Under the pieces are notes generated by a model. That model had not been told where the DNA came from and ran no database searches. It saw only the letters and a list, made by a program, of their open reading frames with translations. The position numbers and the translations under genes are program-made. 64,000 nucleotides of DNA from Muscardinus avellanarius (Eukaryota; Chordata; Mammalia; Rodentia; Gliridae), in the NCBI GenBank assembly GCA_963383645.1, contig OY726566.1:97783643-97847642 (forward strand), in the 5' to 3' direction. This document shows, piece after piece, positions 43,605-53,667 of the stretch (the stretch's first letter is position 1; every line of letters starts with the position of its first letter).

Positions 43605-43935
43605 GCAACAATGGGGCAACTGGAGCTGGGAGTTTGATAAACTCACCGAACAATTACGTGCTGAAATCATCAAGGTCAACACCACCCGAATCGACCCCAA
43701 AGTGGCCCAAACGCTGGCGTCCCGGATCCAGAAGGCAGCATTCCATCTAAAAGAATGGGCCGGGTTGGGAGCACTGGGATTTTGTTTTGTTTTCCTGTGC
43801 ATTCTATGTCTCTGTTGCCTGAGACGTTTATTTCTGCAGAGGGCCAAGGATCAGATGCTCCTAGCTCAGGCTTTCATGGCGGTTGAAGCAGGACAATCGC
43901 CTACTGTTTGGCTAGCCGCAATGGAAAAATCATAA
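43540..43935 (+). pseudogene. env: Internally deleted env: leader joined to TM end
   Basis: 131 codons, open. The env start ([15 protein letters not shown]) runs straight into a transmembrane-subunit tail with a helical segment, a hydrophobic span (residues about 77-100, cysteine-rich LCILCLCC) and a cytoplasmic tail. SU, cleavage site and fusion peptide are absent, so it is not a functional envelope. Confidence 0.8.
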
Positions 43936-44108
43936 AGCAGAATGTCAGCAAGGACTGCACTTGGGACCCCGGGAGGGTGCATCCCAAGGAGGATATGCTC
44001 AGCTGCATACGGGTTACCACTGTATTGCTCGCCCGTCCCTGCAAAAAAGGTGGTGGCAAATAATTGCATAAACTATAGCAGGGGTTGAGTCCTCTATCCT
44101 CTTCTGCT

Positions 44109-44128
44109 TAAAAACAAAAAGGGGGAAC
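44109..44128 (+). other. Polypurine tract
   Basis: 'taaaaacaaaaagggggaac' directly before the 3' LTR TG, the plus-strand primer site. Confidence 0.85.
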
Positions 44129-44442
44129 TGTGAAGAGCCCCACCCATTGCCTGCTAGCTCGAAGACCTAAAAATAGCGCCGAGCGGAAGCTCTGTGAGGC
44201 CCATTAAGCAGTAAACAACTTTCAGGAAGTCCGGTAACCGGAGCATGGGGCGCACGGGAACACTACATACCACTGTTTGTAACAAATGAGCTAATTTTGC
44301 ATGGAGCGAGTGATCTGAGTGCTGATTGGCTGCTTGGGATATATAAGCGGGGAGCGGGGAGCGGAGAAGAAGAGTATGTAAGAGCCTGGGATAATAAAGA
44401 GTCCGAAGAAGATCGTCTCCGGTGTCGTGCTTGAAAGCGGCA
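44129..44442 (+). repeat. Class II ERV 3' LTR
   Basis: 314 bp, base-for-base identical to the 5' LTR as read by eye. TATATAA at 44340 and AATAAA at 44393. Followed by the right TSD copy 'gaagat' (44443-44448). Confidence 0.95.
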
Positions 44443-44448
44443 GAAGAT

Positions 44449-44804
44449 AAGGTTGGTAGGATCAGATTTCTGCCTCTCCCGAATACAAGTGTCCACCGCC
44501 ATCTCAGCGACCGCTTCCAACGCCTATCTCCTAGGTCTCCGCTAGACTCTCTCCTTTCAGGTGATGTCCAGGATTCTTAAGGATGTAGAGAAGAAGCAGT
44601 CCTCCTTCGCGGGGAATTTTTCCAAAAGGTCCAGTTCAGTTGGATAAGTTTTGTCTGCATCTCCAATATCCTGGCAGCTGCTGTGGCCATTTTGACCCCT
44701 CTCCGATATTTTTCTTTTCTTTTTTCTTTTTCTTTTTTTTTTTTTTTTAATAAGAGAAGACAGTATGTGTTTTTGAGGAGTTTGTGGGATCAGGCACTCG
44801 GTAG
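44449..44804 (-). repeat. SVA-like element: 5' monomers and A-rich tract
   Basis: Monomer sequence continues from 39889 across the provirus (44449-44562), then another unit (44561-44710) starting 'tgatgtccaggattctta'. A 'ctccgat' edge is followed by a T-rich (A-rich on minus) tract 44711-44748 and a 55-bp spacer. It looks like the poly(A) end of a separate retroposed piece fused upstream. Confidence 0.6.
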
Positions 44805-44970
44805 CACTGCGGCCTGGCCTCGGTTCTTCCGGGGGTCCTGTGTGCCCCGCACGACCCCCGCCCGGGGCCCAGGGCTTTGTGACCCAGGCCCTGGTTTTTA
44901 CGGGGTTCCGGCATGCCCTGCGTGGCCCCGGTTTTTCCGGGGGTCTGGCGTGCCCCGCGTGACCCCCGCC
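44805..44970 (-). repeat. SVA-like element: GC-rich 5' tandem units
   Basis: Three related units of about 40-45 bp ('ggttcttccgggggtcctgtgtgccccgc' type, starts near 44815, 44889 and 44927). CpG-dense. This is the 5' end of the element, next to the TSD at 44971. Confidence 0.7.
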
Positions 44971-45093
44971 TTATTTTTTTTTTTTGAAGTTCATTCTCAC
45001 TGAGTTGCTGAGGCTGGCCTCCAACCTGTGATCTTCTTATCTCAGCCTCCTAAGTACTGGGATTATAAGTGTGTGCTACCACACCAGCTTAAT
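44971..45093 (-). repeat. SINE B1 arm (right half of the split SINE)
   Basis: 'ttatttttt...gaagttcattctcactgag' to '...taccacaccagctt'. Completes the SINE whose ID head is at 38366-38440. Confidence 0.87.
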
Positions 45094-45119
45094 TTATAAT
45101 TTTTATTTTTAAAGTATTG

Positions 45120-45931
45120 TTTAAAGGCCTGGCCATGGTAGTGAACACTTATAGTCCCAGTACTTAGGAGGCTAAGACCAGAGGATCATAGGTTTGTGGC
45201 CAGCCTCAGCAAATTGAGGTCATCTGCAATTTAGTGAGACCCTGTTTCAAAATAAAAGAATAAAAATAGGGCTGGGAGTATAGCTCAGAGATAGAATGCC
45301 CCTGCATTCAATATCCCCAGTATAAATTAATTAATCAATTAATTAAAAATGGCTGAGGAAGCTGGGTATGGTGGCACACACTTGTAATCCCACTACTTGG
45401 AAGGCTAAGACAGGAGGACTGCAAATTCAAGGCTCTACTCAAATTTGTGAGGCTCTCTACAAATTAGTGAGACCCTGATTGAAAATAAAAGAATAAAATA
45501 AGCCTGGGAATATAGCTCAGAGGTAGAAAGCCTCAGTATCACAAAATAAGTAAATAAATAAATGGGCTAGGGTGTAGTTCAGAATTAGAATGCCTCTGGG
45601 TTTAATCCCCAGTAGCAAAAATTTAAATTTAAAAAGTCTTGTCCTAAAGGAAGCCAACTTATGCATAAAATTTAAAAACTACTAGCTAAGCATGGTGGCA
45701 CATACCTGAAATCCCAGTCCGTAGAAGGCTGAGAAATAAGAATTACAGATTCTAGGCCAGCCTCAGTAACAAATGTAGTGATATTCTCAGCAACCTATTG
45801 AGACCCTTTTTCAAAATAAAAGCTAAACTAGTGCTGGGAGTGTAACTCAGAGGTAAAACACTCTTGGGTTCAATCCCCAGTACAGAAAGGAAGGAAGGAA
45901 GGAAGGAAGAAAGAGAGAGAAGAAGGAAGGA

Positions 45932-45985
<54 letters not shown>

Positions 45986-46190
45986 AAAAGAAAGAAAGAA
46001 AGAAAAAGAAAAGAAGAAAACTACATTAGCTGTATGGTGAAACAATGACTCTACTCCCAGCACTTGGGGGACTTGAAACAGGAACATCCCATGTTTATGG
46101 CCAGCCTCAGCAATTTAGTGTGATCCTAGCTATGAGTCTATGATCCTCCTGTCTCTCAGCCTCCCTACTACTGAGATTACTCGTTTTTTA
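45120..46190 (+). repeat. Plus-strand SINE cluster with (GAAA)n
   Basis: 45120-45330 dimer. 45361-45545 dimer with short ID arm. 45560-45620 dID monomer. 45680-45885 dimer. 45886-46016 (GGAA)n then (GAAA)n. 46030-46180 mixed B1 scraps of both orientations. Moderately old copies. Confidence 0.84.
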
Positions 46191-46245
46191 TAATGTGCTC
46201 ATTTAGGCTTTTTCATTATATTTGATGGCTTGAATCATGACATTC

Positions 46246-46310
46246 GGTTGGGTTTTTTTGTTTGTTTGTTTGTTTGGTTGGTTGGTTGGTTGGTTGGTTG
46301 GTTGGTTGGG
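46246..46310. repeat. (GTTT)n/(GGTT)n microsatellite
   Basis: Four GTTT then about eight GGTT units. Confidence 0.9.
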
Positions 46311-46690
46311 TTTTTGCTGTTTGATTCAGGAAAGATTCGGAGGGACCTGTGTCAAGAGGGCACACATTTGGGGAAGGCCTCCTGTTGCTTTTACGTATAA
46401 ACTACTGAGCAAGAGAGGTAACTCTTTTCTGGATTTTGTTTTTTATGCCTTCAAATATTGCTTGAGAAATCTCAGATCAGTCTGATGGATTTCTCTGTCA
46501 GGAGAATTCTGCCTGCTGCATGGAGTTTTTTGTTTGTTTGTTTGTTACTTTTTCTGAGAGCTTTTTTTGAGAGGGGGGGAAAAAGAAAACAAAATAATTT
46601 CCCAAAGCTTGCCCCAAACAGAATTTCTTCTTCATAATTTTCTTCTAGGAAGAAATTGGCATTCCCAATAAAAAGTTTAAGTAGTCCCAA
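46311..46690. other. Unique sequence
   Basis: About 380 bp with T-rich runs. An 88-codon minus ORF (46472-46738) is not convincing. Nothing recognised. Confidence 0.4.
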
Positions 46691-46696
46691 TAAACA

Positions 46697-46791
46697 TTTT
46701 TTATGCATGTGCTGGCAACTGAACCCAGAGGCAATCAATCTCTGAGCTATATCCTCAGCCCTTTTGTTGCTGGTAGTGGTGGTAGTGTTGT

Positions 46792-46843
<52 letters not shown>

Positions 46844-47140
46844 GGAGGGGGTGGTACTGGGAATGAACCCAAGGGCATTCTACCTCTGAGGTATACCCCC
46901 AGCCCTTCCTTAGTTTTTGGGTTTTTTAAATTTATTTTATTTTTATGTGGAATATATTAAAAATGGCATACATTCAGACTGTGCTTGGTGCCCTCTCCTC
47001 CCCCCTTTTTTCTTATTTTGAAACAAGGTCTGGCTAAGTTACTCACTAAATTTCTGAGGCTCTCCTCCAAACTACAATCCTTCTGTCTCAGCCTTCCAAG
47101 TACTAGGATTATAGGTGTGAGTCACCACACCCAGCTCCAA
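46697..47140 (-). repeat. ID fragment, (GT)n and a split SINE
   Basis: 46697-46765 minus ID head, (GT)n at 46793-46840, then a minus dimer (46847-46917 and 47010-47140) with about 90 bp of foreign AT-rich sequence in its linker. 47141-47339 has no recognised feature. Confidence 0.82.
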
Positions 47141-47339
47141 TAAACTTTAATGAAATCAAAAATATCTGAAAAATTAGGTATTCACCTAATCAACTATCAA
47201 TAACTATTCTAGTAATCTTTAGGCTTTTTTATCTAATCTAAGGAATAGTAAATTGTTTAATCATTCTCTTTTGGTTTTATAAAATTAGATGCTTGAAACA
47301 ATAAAAACAGGCCAGTGAGTAAAAGTTAAAAGAAAGCAA

Positions 47340-47975
47340 GCCTGGCATGGTGGCACACTCCTGTACTCCAGTACTGATGGGGTGTGTCCATACCGCGCCT
47401 AAAGAGATGCAGCCTTTCTTGGCCTGAGCGGCCTGCAGCCTAAGGCAAAACTTTAAGTAAAGTGATTCAGCAGAAAATGGGCTAAAGATGGCGCCTGGAG
47501 GAAGCTAGGAAGGCGTGGTTTCCCCATTCATTATGGGTGGGGAGACTGAGCGGTTTTTCCCTTTCTACCTTTAAAGGAGCTTTCCGCACACATGAACGGC
47601 TCATGTACTGGCCTGGGATTGGCTGTAAACTACGTGCTAGTGATCTTTATCCCGGATAGGCTAGGCTATTTCTCATGGAAATTCCCCTCGTGGCTTGGTG
47701 CTATATATAGGATTGCTTGGAGAGAAATAAATGAGATCTTGCTTGACTTGACTCCCGGCTCGTGGGTTTGTGTTCGAGTCGTCGGTACTCATCATCTCAT
47801 CAAGCCCCGTCAGCTGTCGGGCTGGATTCCCAACACAGTACTTGGCAGGCTGAGACAGGAGGATCACGGGTTCCCAGGTTTGAGGCCAGCCTCAGCAACA
47901 TAGTGAGACCCTGCTTGAAATAATAGGGCTGAGCATAGAGCCCACAGATACAAGGCCTCAGGGTTCAACCTTCAT
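47340..47975 (+). repeat. SINE split by a solo LTR
   Basis: B1 head 47340-47374 ('cctggcatggtggcacactc') and remainder 47836-47975 ('cagtacttggcaggctgag' onward). Rejoining the edges restores a normal B1 order, so the LTR came later. Confidence 0.9.
47375..47835 (+). repeat. Solo LTR with perfect 6-bp TSD
   Basis: 461 bp, 'tgatggggtg' to '...ttcccaaca'. 'cagtac' flanks both sides (47369-47374 and 47836-47841). Carries 'aaagatggcgcc' (YY1-type, 47486), an inverted CCAAT (gattgg, 47627), TATATATA (about 47702) and AATAAA (about 47727). The 6-bp TSD suggests class II. Not homologous by eye to the 314-bp LTR at 39890. Confidence 0.9.
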
Positions 47976-48073
47976 TAGAAAAAAACATTAACCAAAACAC
48001 ACCTGAAGAACGCCAAAAATAAGAAGCATAAGAAGTAAAACACATTGTAATTTGTTGAGAATAAAAATAGCCA

Positions 48074-48660
48074 GGCATGAGGCCAGGCCTGTTGGCGCAC
48101 ACTTGTAATCCCAGCATTCGGAAGGCTGAGACCGGAGAGTCACGGTTCGCAGACAGCCTCAGCTACTTAGTGAGTCCCTTTGCAACTTAGTGAGACCCTG
48201 TTTCAAAATAAAAAAAAATTGAGCTGGGCGCACGCTTGTAATCCCAGCTCTTGGGAGGCTGAGACAGCGGGATTGCACAGGTCTGAAGCCAGTCTCAGCT
48301 TCTTAATGAACTCTCAGCAACTTAGTGAAACCCTGTTTCCAAACAAATATAAAACAGGTCTGGGAGTGTAGCCCAGAGGTAGAAGGCCCCTGGGTTTCAT
48401 CCCCAGTTCCACAAGAAAAAAAAAAAAAAAGTAGCTGGGCATGGTGGCATACACCTATAATCCCAGTACTTAGTAAACTGAGACAGGAGGACCTCAGGTT
48501 CAAGGCCAGCCTCAGCGACTTGGCGAGGCCTATCACAACTCAGTGAGACCCTATTTCAAAATAAAAAATAAAAAGGGCTAGGGATACAGCTTAGAGGTAG
48601 AATGTTCCTGAGTTCAATCCCCAGTGCCACACAAAAATAAAAATAAAAATAAAACAAGCA
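48074..48660 (+). repeat. Three consecutive plus-strand SINEs
   Basis: 48074-48222 subtype 1 without ID arm. 48223-48430 subtype 2 with truncated head. 48431-48655 dimer with AAAAT tail. Confidence 0.85.
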
Positions 48661-48739
48661 AAGTGTCTGGAGTCCAGACACAGTGCTGAAGGCAGTCTAT
48701 GCCTACCACAGCCCTTCAATGCAAGAGACTGCAAATTAC

Positions 48740-48925
48740 CACCCACAGCCCAAACTCGGCCTGCCCCTGTTTCTGCAAAGTTTCACTGCAGTGTAGCCAC
48801 ACCCATTGGTATCATCTATGACTATTTTTACTCTATAATCATAGAGCTCTCCATCCTCACTACAGAGATCATCAGGCCTAGGAAGACTAAAATACTTACC
48901 ATCTGGCCATTTAAGAAGTATGCTT
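48740..48925 (+). repeat. Ancient hAT-type DNA transposon remnant
   Basis: Resembles a common placental MITE: 'ggcctgcccctgtttctgca', 'tgtagccacacccattgg', 'tctatgactatttttac', 'aaaatacttaccatctggcc' occur in the family order. I am unsure of the exact family name (Charlie group). Confidence 0.6.
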
Positions 48926-49400
48926 GCCAGGCATGGTGGCACATGCCTGTAATTCCAGTATTTGGGAAGCTGAGACAGGAGGATGGCAGATAGAGGACAG
49001 CCTTAGCAATTTAGCTACACCTTCAGTACCCTAACGAGACCCTGTAGCCAAACAAAAAAAATTTGAAAGGCTGGAGGTGTATCTTAGAGATTGAATGTCC
49101 CTGGGTTTAATTCCTAGACACACACACACACACACACACACCCCTAGAGATAGAATGTCCCTGGGTTTGTTTGTTGTTTTTTTTTGTGTGTATGGTACTG
49201 GGGTTCCTGGAAGCCCCTCTACCTCCGGGCTACACTCCCAGACCTATTTTTACATTTTTTTTGGAAACAGGGTCTCCTAAGCCAGCACACACAGCTGGCT
49301 TCAAACCTGCCCGATCCTCCTGTCTCTGCCTCCCAAGCGCGGGGATTACAAGCGTGCACCACCAAGCCCGGCTGTCCCTGGGTTTAATTCCCAGTACTAG

Positions 49401-49449
<49 letters not shown>
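48926..49449. repeat. SINE with (CA)n interrupted by a subtype 3 SINE
   Basis: 48926-49119 plus dimer, (CA)n at 49120-49141, then minus subtype 3 copy 49176-49372 flanked by 'gtccctgggttt' (49159 and 49373). The host sequence resumes with (CA)n at 49403-49449. Confidence 0.88.
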
Positions 49450-49451
<2 letters not shown>

Positions 49452-49531
49452 AGGAGGAGGAGGAGGTTGTTCCTGTTTACCAAAACCTGTCAATTCTTAC
49501 CCCATTCTTGCTATTCAAAATGAGCATTCTG

Positions 49532-49748
49532 GCCGGGCATGGTGGCGCACGCTTGTAATCCCCGCGCTTGGGAGGCTGAGACAGGAGGATCGCACGGGTT
49601 CGAAGCCAGCCTCAGCTACGTAGTGAGGCTCTCAGCAACTTAGTGAGACCCTGTTTCCAAATAAAATGTAAAATAGGTCTGGGAGTATAGCCTGGAAGTA
49701 GAAAGCCCCTGGGTTCCACCCCCAGCACCACCAAAAACAAAAAACAAA
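49532..49748 (+). repeat. B1-dID SINE, subtype 2, young with perfect TSD
   Basis: CpG-rich dimer, 'ggccgggcatggtggcgcac' to '...cagcaccacc'. 'caaaatgagcattctg' is exact on both sides (49516 and 49745). Confidence 0.93.
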
Positions 49749-50149
49749 ATGAGCATTCTGCAGTCTGCAGCCCACCCCACTCTCCTCCTTGGGAACCAGG
49801 TCAAGTCCACCTGGAGTCCGTGGCTATGAAACAGAAGGATGTGGAAGCTCCGACCGCTCAGCATCCAAAGCGCCAAGAGTTGCTGCGGCACTGGAGCACA
49901 GTGATGCTCACGCATTCTCCACGGGAAGGCCAAGAGCTATCCAGGCTCCTCTACTCGGATCTCTGGAGCACCATATCTGGGATTTCACACTATATCTACC
50001 ACAACACAGCACACAACTGTCAACTCTCAAAGAACTGGTGCTTGATAATCTTGTGAACTTGCGGTAGGAATGGCTCTACTGAAATCCTCTGCCTCCATAT
50101 CTGGCAGTTCCAATCCCACCTCAATTTGCTTGGGCCAGGTGCCCACATA
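49749..50149. other. Unique sequence, possible old coding relic
   Basis: About 400 bp with two overlapping plus ORFs of 92 and 78 codons (49789-50067, 49820-50056). Composition is balanced but I recognise no protein. No call. Confidence 0.3.
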
Positions 50150-50765
50150 CTGTGTATGGTCTGAATGTGTGTCCTCTCCAAAACTCACAAGGAAATTTAA
50201 TTGCCACTATAATGGTATTAAGAGATGGGCATTGAGCTAGGCGTGGTGGCGCGCCCTTGTAATCCCCGTGCTTGGGAGGCAGAGACAAGAGGATCACACA
50301 GGTTTGAAGCCGGTCGTGCTGGCTTAAGAGACCCTGTTTCCAAATAAAAATAAAATAGGTCTGGGAGTGTAGCCCGGAGGCAGAAGGGTTTCCAGGAACC
50401 ACAGTACCACCAAAAAACAAAAAAAGAGAGAGAGATGGGCACTGAGCTGGGCATGGTGGCACACGCTTGTAATCCCAGTATTTGCGAAGCTGAGACAGGA
50501 GGATCGCAGTTCACAGACAACCTCAGCTACTCAGTGCGATCCTGTTTCAAAATAAAGAATAAAAAATAGAGCTGGAGGTGTATCTTGGAGGTAGAATGCC
50601 CCTGGGTTCAATCCCCAGTATCACAAAATAAATAAATAAATAAATAAAAGGTAGGCACTGGAAGAGGTGATCAGGCCAGGAGGTCCTGCCCTTTGTGAAC
50701 ATATTAATGCTACTGTCATGGGAAAGGATTCAGTATAAAAGGATGAGCTAAACCCTCTTTTTTCT
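50150..50765 (+). repeat. MaLR-type LTR (MST/THE1-like) with two SINE insertions
   Basis: LTR pieces 'tatggtctgaatgtgtgtcc', 'aatggtattaagag' and, after the SINEs, 'gaagaggtgatcaggccagg' with 'cagtataaaaggatgagc' follow the MaLR order. Insertions: subtype 3 SINE 50235-50420 with TSD 'gagatgggca.tgagct', and subtype 1 SINE 50441-50645. Confidence 0.72.
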
Positions 50766-50774
50766 TTATTTTAT

Positions 50775-51224
50775 TTTATTGGTACTGGGGATTGAACACA
50801 GGTGTTAGATTTTTTAAAAAAAAATGCCCACCAGGTGTGGTGGCACACACTTGTAATCCCAGCATTTGGGAGGCTGAGACAGGAGGATCATGGTTCGCGG
50901 ACAGCCTCAGCTACTTAGTGAAGCCCTCTGCAACTCAGTGAGACCCGGTTTCAATACAAAGAATAAAAAATACGTAAGGGGGTGTAGCCCGGAGGCCAAA
51001 TGCCACTGGGGTTCCATCCCCAGACACGCAAAAATAAATAAATTAATTAATTAAAAATAAATAAATAAAATAAAATAGGGCTGGAAGTGAGGCTCAAGGC
51101 AGAATCTCCAGTACCATGGGAAGGAAGGAAGGAAGGAAGGAAGGAAGGAAGGAAGGAAGGAAGGAAGGAAGGATTAATTTATTACAGCAACAGCACTAGT
51201 TAAAGTAACAGCATTTCTTTGTTG

Positions 51225-51270
<46 letters not shown>

Positions 51271-51690
51271 TATTAGGGGTAGAACTCAAGGGCTTTCTAC
51301 CTCTGTGCTACACCCCCAGGCCTATTTTATTTCTTATTTGGAAACAGGGTCTTGATAACTTGCTGAGGCTGTCTTCGAACCTGCAATCCTCCTATCTCCA
51401 AAGTACTGGGATTACAAGCATGCACCGTCATGTCCGGTCCTTGGTGTTTCCTTAATATAATTGTGTTTTTGTTTTCTTTTGGGCTTCTTTGTGGTGGTTG
51501 TTTTGGTTTTTTGTGGGTCTGGGGATGGAACCAAGGGCATTCAACCTCTGAGCTATACCCCCTGCCCTCTTTATTTTGAAACAGGGTCTCACTAAGTAGC
51601 TGAGGATGTCCATGAACCATGATCCTCTGGTCTCAGCCTTCCGAATGCTGGGATTACAAGGGTGCGCCACCATGCCCAACTCCTTTCTAC
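50775..51690. repeat. SINE cluster with (GGAA)n and (GT)n
   Basis: 50775-50812 minus ID scrap. 50830-51035 plus subtype 1. 51075-51116 plus dID. (GGAA)n 51117-51174. (GT)n 51224-51269. 51270-51440 minus subtype 2 with B1 deletion. 51500-51683 minus subtype 1. Confidence 0.86.
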
Positions 51691-52053
51691 AATTTAAAAA
51701 AAATTTTTTTTAAATGTCTTCTATCTCAGATGTGTGCCACCACACTGACTAGAAATTGCATTTTTCATAATGACTTCTCTCGAGTTTGATTTCTTCTCTT
51801 CCACTGTGCAGCTTAATGGCTGGTACTTGAGAGAAATATCCCCTGCCTGTCCTGTTGTCCCAAAACCAATACAGAATTAAATGCTCTCTTTTAGTCAAGT
51901 GAAAAAGCAAGTTAAGGCCCATCAAATATGAGAGCACAGAGTTTACTTGGGCCACTATGAGGACAGAGGCCCAGGGGAACTCAAATTCTAGTTGCCCAAA
52001 ATAAGTACTCTCAAAATGGATTGGTTTTTTTATAGATTAAAAAATAAGAACAA
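51691..52053. other. Unique sequence
   Basis: About 360 bp with no recognised repeat or gene. One 68-codon minus ORF (51749-51955) is not supported. Confidence 0.4.
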
Positions 52054-52475
52054 GGAAGCTTGGCGTGGTGGTGCACACCTGTAATCCCCGCGCTTGGGAG
52101 GCTGAGACAGGAGGATCGCACGGGTTCGAAGCCAGCCTCAGCTACTTAGTGAGGCTCTCAGCATCTTAGTGAGACCCTGTTTCCAAATAAAATATAAAAA
52201 AGGGCTGGGAGTATGACCCGGAAGTAGAAAGCCCCTGGGTTCTACCCCCAGTACCACCAAAAAATAAATAAATAATAAAAAATAAGAACAAGGAGCCAGG
52301 GGTGGTGGTGCATACCTGTAATCCCAGCATTTGAGAGGCTGAGACCAGAGGATCATAGGTTCTCAGCCAACCTCAGCTACTTAGTGAGGCCCTCTGTAAC
52401 TTGGTGACACCTTGTTTCAAAATAAAGGATAAAAAATAGGGCTGGGGGTGAAGCTCAGAGACGAATGCCCCTGGG
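52054..52475 (+). repeat. Two plus-strand SINEs
   Basis: 52054-52262 subtype 2, CpG-rich, with 'aaaaaataagaacaagga' duplicated around it (52037 and 52276). 52288-52475 subtype 1, older. Confidence 0.9.
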
Positions 52476-52791
52476 TTCCAAAAAAAGAACAGCACCGGTC
52501 ATTGATTGGGTGTGGGTCACTTATACATTCTAGTTAAGCACTGTGGTAACCTAGAACAGGGCTCTACTGGGGTGGTCTGTGATCTTCAAGGCCTGGAGAA
52601 GTCTGTAGAAACTTGCCATTCTAGATCAGAAAGACCTAGGCCCCCACCCCCTCCTCATGTTTCCCTTGGACTAAAGAATTCCTTGACATTGTAAATCCTT
52701 TTGAGGCAGGGTAGGAAAAATAAAATATTAGTTAGAAAAGAGACAAATTGGGAAGCAAAGGAAAAATATAGTTTTAAAATCTAGAAAATTG
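52476..52791. other. Unique sequence
   Basis: About 315 bp, no gene recognised. Its end ('aaatctagaaaattgcc') is the left TSD of the next SINE. Confidence 0.5.
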
Positions 52792-52930
52792 CCAGGCGTG
52801 GTGGCACATGCTTGTAATCCCAACATTCTGGAGGCTGAGACAGGAGGATCCAGGCTCGCGAACAGCCTCAGCTACTTAGTGAGACCCTCCACAATTTAGT
52901 GAGAGCCTGTTTCAAAATAAAGAATAAAAA

Positions 52931-53667
52931 AGGATGGCGACCGAGAAAAGCGGGGCTTAAGAGTCCCGCTAACAACCAATCTCCATTACCACAAAAAGAG
53001 CGCCTTTCATAGCCAGAAAACACCATCACCAAAAAAACAAAAAAACCACCAGGCTCCAGAGAGAAAGCGGACTGAGAACAGAGCTCAGGGCCACAGAGGA
53101 GACACACGCGCCCGAGGACGCGGCAACAGCGCCATACTGCCGGCGGCAGCGGCGAACTCAGTGGACAGCTACAGCAAGCCGAGGTGAGCCGATGCGGAAC
53201 AGCCAGGCGGGATCTTTCGGCGCAGACAGCATTTAAAGCTCCCAGTGGCTGAGCTTAGCACACGCTGCAGGGATTCAGAGTGGAAATCAAAACCAGAGAA
53301 GAAAAAATACGCCAGCCTCATGGCCGAGGGCGTGGCAGAGGCGCCATATTGCCACCGGCGGGGGCAGCAGCAGTGAATTCACCGATTCCAGTACAGCTAC
53401 ATCTACGTACTCAAGAACAGTGAGTCAAATTGCGGGCCACAGAGGAGAAATCCCAGTATTGTGCCTCCTGGGACTTGACCCAGTGAGGGAGTGGTGGTGG
53501 CAGAGATATCACACCATAGGAGAGCGTGCAATCTGGCACCCCCCATAGTTTAAAGCAGCCTCTATCGACTCCCTGGGTCGGAGACTCTGTGATACAACCC
53601 AGTAAAGGAGTAGTAGAATCTGAGATAATACAGACTCGAGATCCAGAGCACCTTAAGTGAAGCCATA
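52931..53667 (+). promoter_or_regulatory. 5'UTR of the HAL1-like element with tandem monomers
   Basis: Starts 'ggatggcgaccgag'. Two repeated blocks about 210 bp apart: 53115-53180 ('cgaggacgcggcaacagcgcc...ctacagc') and 53324-53400 ('cgagggcgtggcagaggcgcc...agctac'). CpG-rich, with 'gcgccatattgcc'. Tandem 5'UTR monomers act as promoters in other rodent L1 families. Confidence 0.65.

Larger units (their letters stand above)
39890..44442 (+). mobile_element. Young class II (betaretrovirus-like) provirus, internally deleted
   Basis: 4553 bp. Two 314-bp LTRs (39890-40203, 44129-44442) read as identical, and a perfect 6-bp TSD flanks them. Internal order: primer site, gag (one frame break), dUTPase-protease-G-patch, RT start, deletion, integrase end, short env, polypurine tract. 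RT palm, RNase H, the integrase core start, SU and most of TM are lost, so it is non-autonomous. It sits in opposite orientation inside the SVA-like element. Confidence 0.95.
38441..44970 (-). mobile_element. SVA-like composite retroelement, complete
   Basis: Minus-strand order from its 5' end: three GC-rich units of about 40-45 bp (44970-44805), a segment ending in an A-rich tract (44804-44711), about three tandem monomers of 150-180 bp (44710-44449, then 39889-39645), a GC-rich VNTR (39640-38820), a unique segment with a CCAAT motif (38819-38560), a C-rich stretch on plus, and an 'aattaaaaaataaa' tail. Exact 10-bp TSD 'ttattttttt' (38431-38440 and 44971-44980). About 1.97 kb without the inserted provirus. 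No ORF. The plan resembles SVA or LAVA elements of primates; sequence relationship is not claimed. Confidence 0.78.

Noticed and set aside
49789..50067. Possible exon or pseudogene
   Set aside because: Two overlapping frames look balanced in composition but match nothing I can name. Evidence is too thin for a call.
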